Shown here piece after piece: positions 1 through 5,261 of a DNA stretch of 5,261 nucleotides. A program made the translations under genes and the position numbers. Each line of letters starts with the position of its first letter. The first letter of the stretch is position 1. The stretch comes from Spirochaetaceae bacterium (lineage in GTDB: Bacteria > Spirochaetota > Spirochaetia > DSM-27196 > SKKC01), in contig PUOG01000010.1 in assembly GCA_003552745.1 (NCBI GenBank), forward strand, positions 1 to 5,261, given 5' to 3'. The notes beneath the pieces were generated by a model, which did not search any database, was not told where the DNA came from, and saw nothing but the letters and a program-made list of their open reading frames with translations.

Positions 1-485
1 GGTCCCTTGCCCGGGTAGTAGTAGCCGCCGGCGGCGTAGACGAAGACCGACTCGTCGGCGACTCCGCCGTTGTACCGGTCGGCGAGCAGCCGATAGAGCG
101 GCAATCCGGCGATCTTCGCCGCCGCATCCCACACCGCCATGTCGACGGTACCGACGGCGACCGATCGCTCACCGTGGCCCCCGGGCTTCTCGTTCGCCAT
201 CATCACTTCCCAGATCCGGTGCGGATCGAGGTTCGCTCCGGAGTCGTCGAGGAGCGAGTCCGGATTCGCCGCGCGCAGTCGCGGTACGAAGCGGTCGCGC
301 AGCAGCCCGTCGGCGTCGTAGCGGCCGTTGGAGTTGAAACCGTATCCGATCACCGGACGGCCGTCTCGAACGACGTCGGTCACCACGGCGACCACCCCGG
401 CGGTCATGTTCTCGAAGCTGATGACCGCATTGCGGATCGAGGACCGGATGGGAACAACGTCGTGTCGGATGTCGGTTATCGTCAT
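1..485 (-). CDS. tarD: D(-)-tartrate dehydratase-like enolase-superfamily protein, N-terminal part (cut by window edge)
   Basis: This is the first 161 codons of a gene that runs off the left end. It starts at the ATG at 485-483, the first possible start after an in-frame TGA at 494-492. The translation begins MTITDIRHDVVPIRSSIRNA and carries, in order, VVAVVTDVV, GYGFNSNGRY (about 47-56), NEKPGGHGERSVAVGT (about 98-113), DMAVWDAAAKIAG and FVYAAGGYYYPGKG (about 148-161). These match, from memory, the N-terminal capping domain of Bradyrhizobium japonicum D-tartrate dehydratase almost motif for motif. N53 and K100 fall where I recall the substrate-contacting Asn55 and Lys102 of that enzyme. The family dehydrates D-tartrate to oxaloacetate in the cytoplasm, using Mg2+. 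The catalytic barrel (KxK lysine, metal acidic residues, histidine) lies outside the window, so intactness cannot be judged. It could act on a related acid sugar. It follows the GGDEF-EAL stop by six bases and has no clear Shine-Dalgarno, which suggests coupled translation. Confidence 0.86.
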   Translation of the reverse strand, partial: MTITDIRHDVVPIRSSIRNAVISFENMTAGVVAVVTDVVRDGRPVIGYGFNSNGRYDADGLLRDRFVPRLRAANPDSLLDDSGANLDPHRIWEVMMANEKPGGHGERSVAVGTVDMAVWDAAAKIAGLPLYRLLADRYNGGVADESVFVYAAGGYYYPGKG

Positions 486-491
486 AGGGGC

Positions 492-2900
492 TCAGCTTAC
501 CGCCGTGCGACGTTCCACCGGGGTGTGATCACCGGCGGCAGGCTCGCGGCGATCGGAAAGCCGCTCGAGCAGCTCCGGCAGATCCGCGAAGCTCACTGCA
601 GGGCTGAACAGATAGCCCTGCAGCGTATCGCAGCCGTGTTCGCGTAGGTAGCGCCACTGGCTCTCGGTCTCCACCCCTTCGGCGACAACATTGAGGTCGA
701 GTGAGTGCGCGAGGTTGATGATCGCATTCGTTATCTTCTCGGATGTGTCGTTCTCGTGGTTATCAAGCTCAGCTACGAACGTGCGGTCGATTTTCAGGGT
801 GTCGACCGGGAGTTGCGAGAGATAGCTCAGCGAAGAGAAACCGGTTCCGAAATCGTCGATGGAGATTGTAAGTCCGGGCAGACGCGCCTTTAGCTCCTCG
901 ATGCGCTGCACCGCCTTTTGTGGAGCGCTCATGAGCGAGGTTTCGGTAATCTCGAGTTGAATCCGTTCCGCACTCACGCCCGAGCCCCGAACCGCCTGCT
1001 CGATGCTCTCCACAAACGAGGAATCCTCCAGCTGTTTCGGGGAGAGGTTTACAGCGAGGTAGAGATCGTGGGGCGTCCGGTCGATCAGTCTCTTGAACTC
1101 GCGACACGCCCGGCGGATAACCCAGTTGCCGAGCGTCACCATCAATCCCGATTCCTCGGCAACCAGAATGAACGTGTCGGGGTAGATAGTGCCTTTCGAC
1201 GGATCGTCCCAGCGCAGGAGCCCCTCGATGCCTTTCAGATGCCCGTCGCGATCGACCACCGGCTGATAGCAGAGGTAGAAGTGATTGCTCTCCAGTCCTC
1301 TCTGAATTCCCTGACGAATCTCCCAGCGCAGGGCGTTGCGAGAGTCGATCTCGCGCGAGAAGACGGCGAAGCGGTTCTTGCCGCGGTGCTTGGCCTCATA
1401 CATCGCTATGTCGGCGGTCCGGACGATTTCGTCCAGACTCGTGCCGTGGCGCGGGATGCAGGCAATGCCGATGCTGACGCCGACCGTCGCACGCGACGTC
1501 TTGCCCGGCTCAGTGGAGATCTCGTACGGCATCCGGATAGTCGCGAGAAGCTTGTTCGCCACCACCGCGGCATCTTCTTCGCGCGTCAGCCGCCGAAGCA
1601 GGATGACGAACTCGTCTCCACCGAAGCGGTACACCCCGTCTTCGTCACGCAACGAACGCCGCAAACGTTGCGCGGTATCGACGAGCAGTCGGTCGCCGGC
1701 CTCGTGCCCGAGCGTGTCGTTGACCTGTTTGAAGCCGTCGAGATCGAGAAAGAGCACCGCCGCTTTGGCGTCCTGCCGCTCGCGGACCGACTCGAGAAGG
1801 CCCTGCACGTCGAGATTGAACAGATCGCGATTCCCCACATTGGTGAGTTTGTCGTAGTAGGCGAGGTGGCGCAGCTTTCGCTCCATCGTTTTGCGATGCG
1901 TTATATCGCGCACGATGCAGGTCAATGTGCGGTTGCTGTCCTGTTTCGAGTTGCCGAGCGACAACTCCATTGGGGAGACGCCGCGATTTCTGTGCTTTCC
2001 GAGAACTTCGATGGTCCGATCGAGGCCGAAGCGCTCGCGGTCTGCATCGTCTATGAAGAAGTGCTTGCGAAACGTCTCCCGGTAGCGCTCGAACTCTCCG
2101 TCCGGGAAGAGCATCTCGAAAGGCTGATCGATAACCTCGCCCGGCGCATAGCCGAACGTCTGTTTGACCGCGGAGTTCGCATACACGATGCGAAAACCCT
2201 CGGTAATCCGCAAAACCGCCTCGGTAATGGTCTCGGAAAGCGTATCGTAGTCAAGGCGTGCCCGACGGAACTCCTCCAGCATACTGTGGTGGATATTCAG
2301 ATCTCGCAGGACCGCGATGATCCCGCACTGCTGTCCGATCCTCCAGCCAAGCACCACGCATTCGATCGAGAACCGCTTTCCTGACTTCGATTCGGTTCGA
2401 AACAGCAGAATATCGTTTGTCGAAGCCGCCTGCCCCTTTCGATCGTGCCGGGATAACTCGTTCAGTCTCGCGTGAACCGCGGCTTGATACTCGGGGGCGA
2501 CCAGCGACGCAAACTGTATCCCCACCAGATCGTCGGGCGAGCATGCAAGCAACGAGCACAGCGCCCCGTTTGCGAATGTAATCACCCCGTCGAAGTCGAG
2601 CGCACACAACGGATCGTCGGCGCTCTCAACACGACCGCGCACCGCCTCGTCGAACGGATCGAGTGCAATCTCCTCGCGGTATCCCTGTATGACGTGCCGG
2701 AGAAAGAGATCGAATACCGGTGTATCCTCCGGCAGCTCGAACGGCGCCGGTTCGAACGCCCGCACCGCCTTCGGTCGATCCGGCACGGAGTCCCGCGCTG
2801 CCTGCGGCAGCAGAAGCCCCAGACATTCTTCAACCCGGTCGATATGCCGCGCGACTCGATCGAGACGTGCGTCGAAGTTATTTATATCCTCACGCTGCAC
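492..2900 (-). CDS. PAS-PAS-GGDEF-EAL protein: diguanylate cyclase / c-di-GMP phosphodiesterase
   Basis: An 802-residue soluble protein that should make and/or degrade cyclic-di-GMP in the cytoplasm. I see no signal peptide or membrane segment. Residues 1-31 look like a short amphipathic or coiled helix. Two PAS-like sensor domains follow (about 94-204 and 218-335, the second ending in RDITHRKTMERKLRHLAYYD, the usual PAS-to-GGDEF linker). The GGDEF domain (about 341-515) has D386 in FLDLDGFK, an intact GGDEF at 427-431 and an RxxD inhibitory site (RDED, 418-421) at the canonical five-residue spacing, so a feedback-inhibited active cyclase is predicted. The EAL domain (about 525-780) has signature EGLLRW (559-564, Ala replaced by Gly), N618, ExTE at 650-653, DDFGTGFSS (682-690), K703 and D705 in LKIDRT, and EGVET (741-745). 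All expected metal and catalytic residues seem present, so phosphodiesterase activity is also plausible. The start is GTG at 2900-2898: an in-frame TAG lies upstream with no ATG, GTG or TTG between, and GGGGA sits just before it. Ligands of the PAS domains are unknown. Confidence 0.96.
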   Translation of the reverse strand: MQREDINNFDARLDRVARHIDRVEECLGLLLPQAARDSVPDRPKAVRAFEPAPFELPEDTPVFDLFLRHVIQGYREEIALDPFDEAVRGRVESADDPLCALDFDGVITFANGALCSLLACSPDDLVGIQFASLVAPEYQAAVHARLNELSRHDRKGQAASTNDILLFRTESKSGKRFSIECVVLGWRIGQQCGIIAVLRDLNIHHSMLEEFRRARLDYDTLSETITEAVLRITEGFRIVYANSAVKQTFGYAPGEVIDQPFEMLFPDGEFERYRETFRKHFFIDDADRERFGLDRTIEVLGKHRNRGVSPMELSLGNSKQDSNRTLTCIVRDITHRKTMERKLRHLAYYDKLTNVGNRDLFNLDVQGLLESVRERQDAKAAVLFLDLDGFKQVNDTLGHEAGDRLLVDTAQRLRRSLRDEDGVYRFGGDEFVILLRRLTREEDAAVVANKLLATIRMPYEISTEPGKTSRATVGVSIGIACIPRHGTSLDEIVRTADIAMYEAKHRGKNRFAVFSREIDSRNALRWEIRQGIQRGLESNHFYLCYQPVVDRDGHLKGIEGLLRWDDPSKGTIYPDTFILVAEESGLMVTLGNWVIRRACREFKRLIDRTPHDLYLAVNLSPKQLEDSSFVESIEQAVRGSGVSAERIQLEITETSLMSAPQKAVQRIEELKARLPGLTISIDDFGTGFSSLSYLSQLPVDTLKIDRTFVAELDNHENDTSEKITNAIINLAHSLDLNVVAEGVETESQWRYLREHGCDTLQGYLFSPAVSFADLPELLERLSDRREPAAGDHTPVERRTAVS

Positions 2901-2904
2901 TGTT

Positions 2905-2909
2905 TCCCC
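2905..2909 (-). promoter_or_regulatory. Ribosome binding site of the GGDEF-EAL gene
   Basis: GGGGA on the minus strand lies four bases before the GTG at 2900. It supports GTG as the start in the absence of any ATG in that frame back to the upstream stop. Spacing is slightly short but acceptable. Confidence 0.5.
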
Positions 2910-2928
2910 AACTCGCTGCTTTGCTGAC

Positions 2929-2944
2929 TTGTCGCAACTGACAA
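2929..2944. repeat. Small inverted repeat TTGTC-N6-GACAA, possible operator
   Basis: A perfect 5-bp dyad with a six-base spacer lies downstream of the predicted transcription start, inside the leader of the GGDEF-EAL gene. A third copy of the same half-site (TTGTC at 2989-2993, plus strand) overlaps the predicted -35 element. The arrangement would suit a repressor site, but arms this short can occur by chance, and no regulator is encoded in the window. Confidence 0.2.
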
Positions 2945-2965
2945 TCTGAAATAGGGCGCATATCT

Positions 2966-2995
2966 ATTGTAGCGCACGAAAGCAGGAGTTGTCAT
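2966..2995 (-). promoter_or_regulatory. Predicted sigma70-type promoter for the GGDEF-EAL / tarD unit
   Basis: Reading the minus strand, ATGACA (2995-2990; five of six to TTGACA) is followed by an 18-base spacer and TACAAT (2971-2966; five of six to TATAAT). The expected transcription start is near 2959, giving a leader of about 59 bases before the GTG. It lies in the only intergenic gap of the window, which is visibly more AT-rich than the flanking genes. The placement fits a separate promoter for the two downstream genes. I inferred it by eye only. Confidence 0.55.
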
Positions 2996-3020
2996 TTTTC
3001 GGATTCCAGCGAATGAATGA

Positions 3021-5150
3021 TCAGTCGGGGCCGTGACCGCTCTCCGCCTTCCCACCACCGAGCATCTGTAGAAAGCTCGCCTCGTCGACGATCTCCACGC
3101 CGAGTTCGCCGGCGCGGGCGAGCTTGCTGCCGGCGTTCTCACCGGCCAGGAGATGGGTGGTCCTGCCGCTGACATCGCCTGCGACGCGACCACCCCGGCG
3201 CTTGATCTGTTCGGCCGCCCGTGAGCGCGGTTTGAAGTGCTCGAAGCTGCCGGTTACGCACCACACCTGCCCGGCGAACAGCTGCGGCACGCCGTCGTCG
3301 CCGCGCGAGGCATCACCATCTTCGGAAAAATTCAGTCGGTGCGCGCGCAGGCGGGCGACGAGGTCGCGCAGGGAGGGGCGAGAGAGTTCGGTGATGATGA
3401 CCTCGGCGGTCCGCTCGCCGATACCGTCGATAGCGAGAAGCGGCTCGGGGTCGCCGGCGTCGGCGACGGCGAAGAGGTCGTCGATTGAGTGATAGCCGGC
3501 ATCGGCGAGGAGCTCGACGACTTTCGGGCCGATCTCCGGTATGCCGAGCGAGGCGAGCACGGTGCGGTACGGCCGGCTGCGGCTCTCCTCGATCGATTGG
3601 CGGAGTGCGGCGATTTTCCTGTCGCCGAAGCCTTCGTACTCTCGCAGGCGATCGAAGTCGATGTCGTAGATATCGGCGACATCGCGCACCATCCCCTCAT
3701 CGATGAGCAGCGACAGCGTTTCGGTGCCGAGCGAGTCGATATCCATCTGGGAGCGGCCGACGAAGAAGTAGAGCTGGCCGCGCATGCGCGCCGGGCATTC
3801 GTAGTTGACGCAGAAGTGGTGGGCGCCGTGCTGCTCGAGCACGCTGTCGCAGCTCGGACAGCGTTCGGGCATGTGGAACGCGCCGCCGCTTTCGGGGTTT
3901 TTCTCGACCACGCGTTCGACGGCGGGGATGACGTCACCGCGGCGGCTGACGGCGACGATATCGCCGATACCGAGCTCGAGCGCATCGACGTACGCCTGGT
4001 TGTGCAGCGTGACGTTGCTCACCGTCGTGCCGCCGATAAAGACCGGCTCGACGCGGGCAACGGGGGTGACCCGCCCGGTGCGGCCGACCTGCACGTCGAT
4101 CGCCCGGACGGTGGTGACCCCCTCCGGCGACTCGAACTTGTATGCGATCGCCCATCGGGGGTGGTGGCCGGTATAGCCGAGCATCTCGCGGCGTTCGAGC
4201 GAGTCGAGCTTGAGTACGAGTCCATCGATCTCGTAGTCGCGCACGGAGCGCTCTTCGGTTTCTCTGGTGATGAATTCGCGTAGCTTCGCCAGATCGCCGA
4301 TGACGGCGCCGGGGAATCGCTCGCGTTCGCCATCGAGCTGCGCGGGGTCGGCGCTGAAAAAGCCGACGGTCGGGTTCAACCGGAAACCGAGCTGTATCAT
4401 CCGATGGAGTATGTCGCGGTGGGAGGCGTGGCGCTCGCTGTCGAAGTACGCCTCGTAGGCGAACATCGTCAGCGGGACGGCGGCGGTTTCGGCCGATTTC
4501 GCTCGCCGGAGGCTGCCGGCGGCGAGGTTGCGCGGGTTAGCGTACGCGGTCGCCCCGCGCTCGTTGAGCGCGCGAAACTCGGAGATAGGCAGGTATATCT
4601 CCCCGCGGACGGCGACGGTCGTCGAATCACGAAGACGAAGCGGTACCGAGGCGATGGTGCGAACGTTGGCGGTGACGTCGTTGCCGACACGGCCGTTGCC
4701 GCGCGTTACGGCGCGCTCGAGCGCACCGTCGCGATAGTAGAGGACGATGCTCACCCCGTCGATTTTTTCCTCGGCGACGAGGATGGGGGCGCGTGTGGCC
4801 GCGGTCGGGCGGCCGCCGGCGTCCGGGCCGGTGCTCGCGCCGGCGTCGCTCCCCCCGGCGGTGCGGTTCACCCACCCGATGAGCTCGTCGTAGCTGTACG
4901 CCTTGTCGAGGCTGAGCACCGGCACACGGTGCTCGACCTCCGGAAAGTCATGAGAAAGGTCGGAGCCGACCCGCTGAGTCGGAGAATCGTCGCTTTGAAG
5001 TTCGGGATGTTCATCTTCGAGCTGCCGCAGCCGCTCGAGCATCCCGTCGAATTCGCTGTCGGAGATGCTCGGGCGGCCGAGCACATAGTACTCGTACTCG
5101 TGTTCGCGCAGCCGCTCGCGAAGCCGCTGCGCCTCCTCTTTCGGTTCTAT
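3021..5150 (-). CDS. ligA: NAD+-dependent DNA ligase LigA
   Basis: Seals nicks during replication and repair, using NAD+ as the AMP donor. As called here it is 709 residues (family usually about 670-700). Numbering from the ATA at 5150: domain Ia (about 1-65) with HEYEYYVLG (17-25), SDSEFD (30-35) and SPTQRVG (56-62); nucleotidyltransferase domain with catalytic K129 in EEKIDG, TRGNGRVGNDVT, RGEIYLP (182-188), YANPRN and DYEIDGLVLKLD; OB fold with QVGRTGRVTPVAR; Cys4 zinc finger with C431, C434, C447 and C452; helix-hairpin-helix repeats (about 490-585, including GIGERTAE); BRCT domain (about 622-698, VTGSFEHF, LLAGENAGSKLARA). A Gly/Ala-rich stretch (about 97-122) before K129 lengthens the protein. 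The start is the unusual point. No ATG, GTG or TTG lies in frame between a stop at 5225 and a GTG at 5084, and that GTG would remove the conserved YEYY motif. ATA at 5150 has GGAGG six bases upstream, gives an N-terminus of the same length as E. coli LigA, and overlaps the preceding gene's stop. CTG at 5111 is a weaker alternative. Confidence 0.96.
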   Translation of the reverse strand: MEPKEEAQRLRERLREHEYEYYVLGRPSISDSEFDGMLERLRQLEDEHPELQSDDSPTQRVGSDLSHDFPEVEHRVPVLSLDKAYSYDELIGWVNRTAGGSDAGASTGPDAGGRPTAATRAPILVAEEKIDGVSIVLYYRDGALERAVTRGNGRVGNDVTANVRTIASVPLRLRDSTTVAVRGEIYLPISEFRALNERGATAYANPRNLAAGSLRRAKSAETAAVPLTMFAYEAYFDSERHASHRDILHRMIQLGFRLNPTVGFFSADPAQLDGERERFPGAVIGDLAKLREFITRETEERSVRDYEIDGLVLKLDSLERREMLGYTGHHPRWAIAYKFESPEGVTTVRAIDVQVGRTGRVTPVARVEPVFIGGTTVSNVTLHNQAYVDALELGIGDIVAVSRRGDVIPAVERVVEKNPESGGAFHMPERCPSCDSVLEQHGAHHFCVNYECPARMRGQLYFFVGRSQMDIDSLGTETLSLLIDEGMVRDVADIYDIDFDRLREYEGFGDRKIAALRQSIEESRSRPYRTVLASLGIPEIGPKVVELLADAGYHSIDDLFAVADAGDPEPLLAIDGIGERTAEVIITELSRPSLRDLVARLRAHRLNFSEDGDASRGDDGVPQLFAGQVWCVTGSFEHFKPRSRAAEQIKRRGGRVAGDVSGRTTHLLAGENAGSKLARAGELGVEIVDEASFLQMLGGGKAESGHGPD

Positions 5151-5260
5151 GACTGCCCTCCCCGGCGAACGAAAGCATCTCCGTAGCCGAGGCTTCGCAC
5201 GTTGAACAGCACGGCGCCGCGCTCATCGCGGCTGAGCGGTCCGACGAAGATGCGGTAGAT
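5147..5260 (-). CDS. C-terminal end of a SPOR-domain protein (cut by window edge)
   Basis: The last 37 codons of a gene entering from the right edge, ending at TAG 5149-5147. The translation starts IYRIFVGPLSRDERGAVL and closes with SLGYGDAFVRRGGQS. The pattern (Y-R-[IV]-[FQ]-V-G-P, then about 20 residues to a Leu-Gly-Tyr and a hydrophobic strand, at the very C-terminus) is that of the second half of a SPOR domain. SPOR domains bind glycan strands of peptidoglycan stripped of stem peptides, and are typical of envelope or division proteins. The rest of the protein, including any signal peptide or catalytic part, is outside the window, so its role is unknown. The stop overlaps the probable ligA start, so the two are likely cotranscribed and translationally coupled. 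The domain call rests on a short fragment. Confidence 0.68.
   Translation of the reverse strand: MYRIFVGPLSRDERGAVLFNVRSLGYGDAFVRRGGQS
5157..5163 (-). promoter_or_regulatory. Strong Shine-Dalgarno deciding the ligA start
   Basis: GGGGAGG on the minus strand, inside the end of the SPOR-domain gene. Its GGAGG core (5161-5157) lies six bases before the ATA at 5150, an ideal spacing. It is too far from the in-frame CTG at 5111 or the GTG at 5084 to serve either, so it is the main argument for initiation at ATA. Confidence 0.6.
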
Positions 5261-5261
5261 A

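Noticed and set aside
174..647. Plus-strand open frame (157 codons) opposite tarD and the end of the GGDEF-EAL gene
   Set aside because: It spans the junction of two convincing minus-strand genes and shows low-complexity composition typical of an antisense frame.
918..2384. Long plus-strand open frame (488 codons) opposite the GGDEF-EAL gene
   Set aside because: Antisense shadow of a high-GC gene. The translation is rich in Arg, Val, Glu and His with no recognisable domain, while the minus strand encodes an unbroken, motif-rich protein.
2992..3020. Possible terminator after ligA (TCATT ... AATGA arms followed by the promoter)
   Set aside because: Only five AT-rich pairs, a long loop and no T-run. 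Not convincing as an intrinsic terminator, so readthrough from ligA into the next gene remains possible.
3489..4283. Plus-strand open frame (264 codons) opposite ligA
   Set aside because: Antisense shadow. It mirrors conserved ligase codons and has no domain motifs.
5082..5084. GTG at 5084 as the ligA start
   Set aside because: It would delete the conserved HEYEYY segment of domain Ia and has no ribosome site. The GTG is simply the Val codon of the YYVLG motif.
4404..5186. Plus-strand open frame (260 codons) opposite the start of ligA
   Set aside because: Antisense shadow of ligA and the SPOR gene end. No recognisable protein features.
5011..5226. Minus-strand 71-codon ATG open frame overlapping the ligA start
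   Set aside because: Out of frame with ligA and with the SPOR gene. Its product is Arg/Ala-rich with no motifs. It does not supply an alternative start for the ligase unless there is a frameshift, for which I see no need.
1..5261. Mobile elements, CRISPR arrays, tRNA or rRNA genes, or phage-defence genes
   Set aside because: No transposase or integrase motifs, no regularly spaced repeats, no RNA-gene signatures. The window is almost fully covered by four ordinary same-strand genes.

Overview
This is a high-GC bacterial window in which everything I can support as coding lies on the minus strand. The genes therefore read from the right end of the window to the left. In transcription order they are: (1) the last 37 codons of a gene ending in what looks like a SPOR peptidoglycan-binding domain; (2) a complete ligA, the NAD+-dependent DNA ligase; (3) a complete cytoplasmic PAS-PAS-GGDEF-EAL protein for cyclic-di-GMP turnover; (4) the first 161 codons of an enolase-superfamily protein closely resembling D(-)-tartrate dehydratase, which runs off the left edge. 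NAD+-dependent ligase shows the host is a bacterium. The SPOR domain and the composite GGDEF-EAL protein suggest a Gram-negative-type lineage. Ligase details such as TRGNG and GNDVT vaguely recall spirochaetes, but I would not assign a phylum from this alone.

Layout. The SPOR gene and ligA are joined by a 4-base overlap (ATAG). The stop TAG of the first shares three bases with an ATA triplet, which is the best-placed start for ligA: it has a textbook Shine-Dalgarno six bases upstream and gives an N-terminus of the right length. No ATG, GTG or TTG exists in the correct stretch. After ligA comes a 120-base gap, the only real intergenic region. It holds a good sigma70-type promoter and a small dyad, and it drives the GGDEF-EAL gene from a GTG start. 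The putative tartrate dehydratase starts six bases after the GGDEF-EAL stop, in the same reading frame and without a ribosome binding site of its own, so it is probably translated by coupling.

Functionally the window looks like two transcription units. One is a housekeeping unit (cell-envelope SPOR protein plus DNA ligase). The other pairs a second-messenger regulator with a carbon-catabolic enzyme for a hydroxy-acid sugar derivative. I see no mobile element, CRISPR array, tRNA or rRNA, and no wholly novel system. The points most worth checking are the apparent AUA start of ligA and the tight in-frame GGDEF-EAL/tarD junction.
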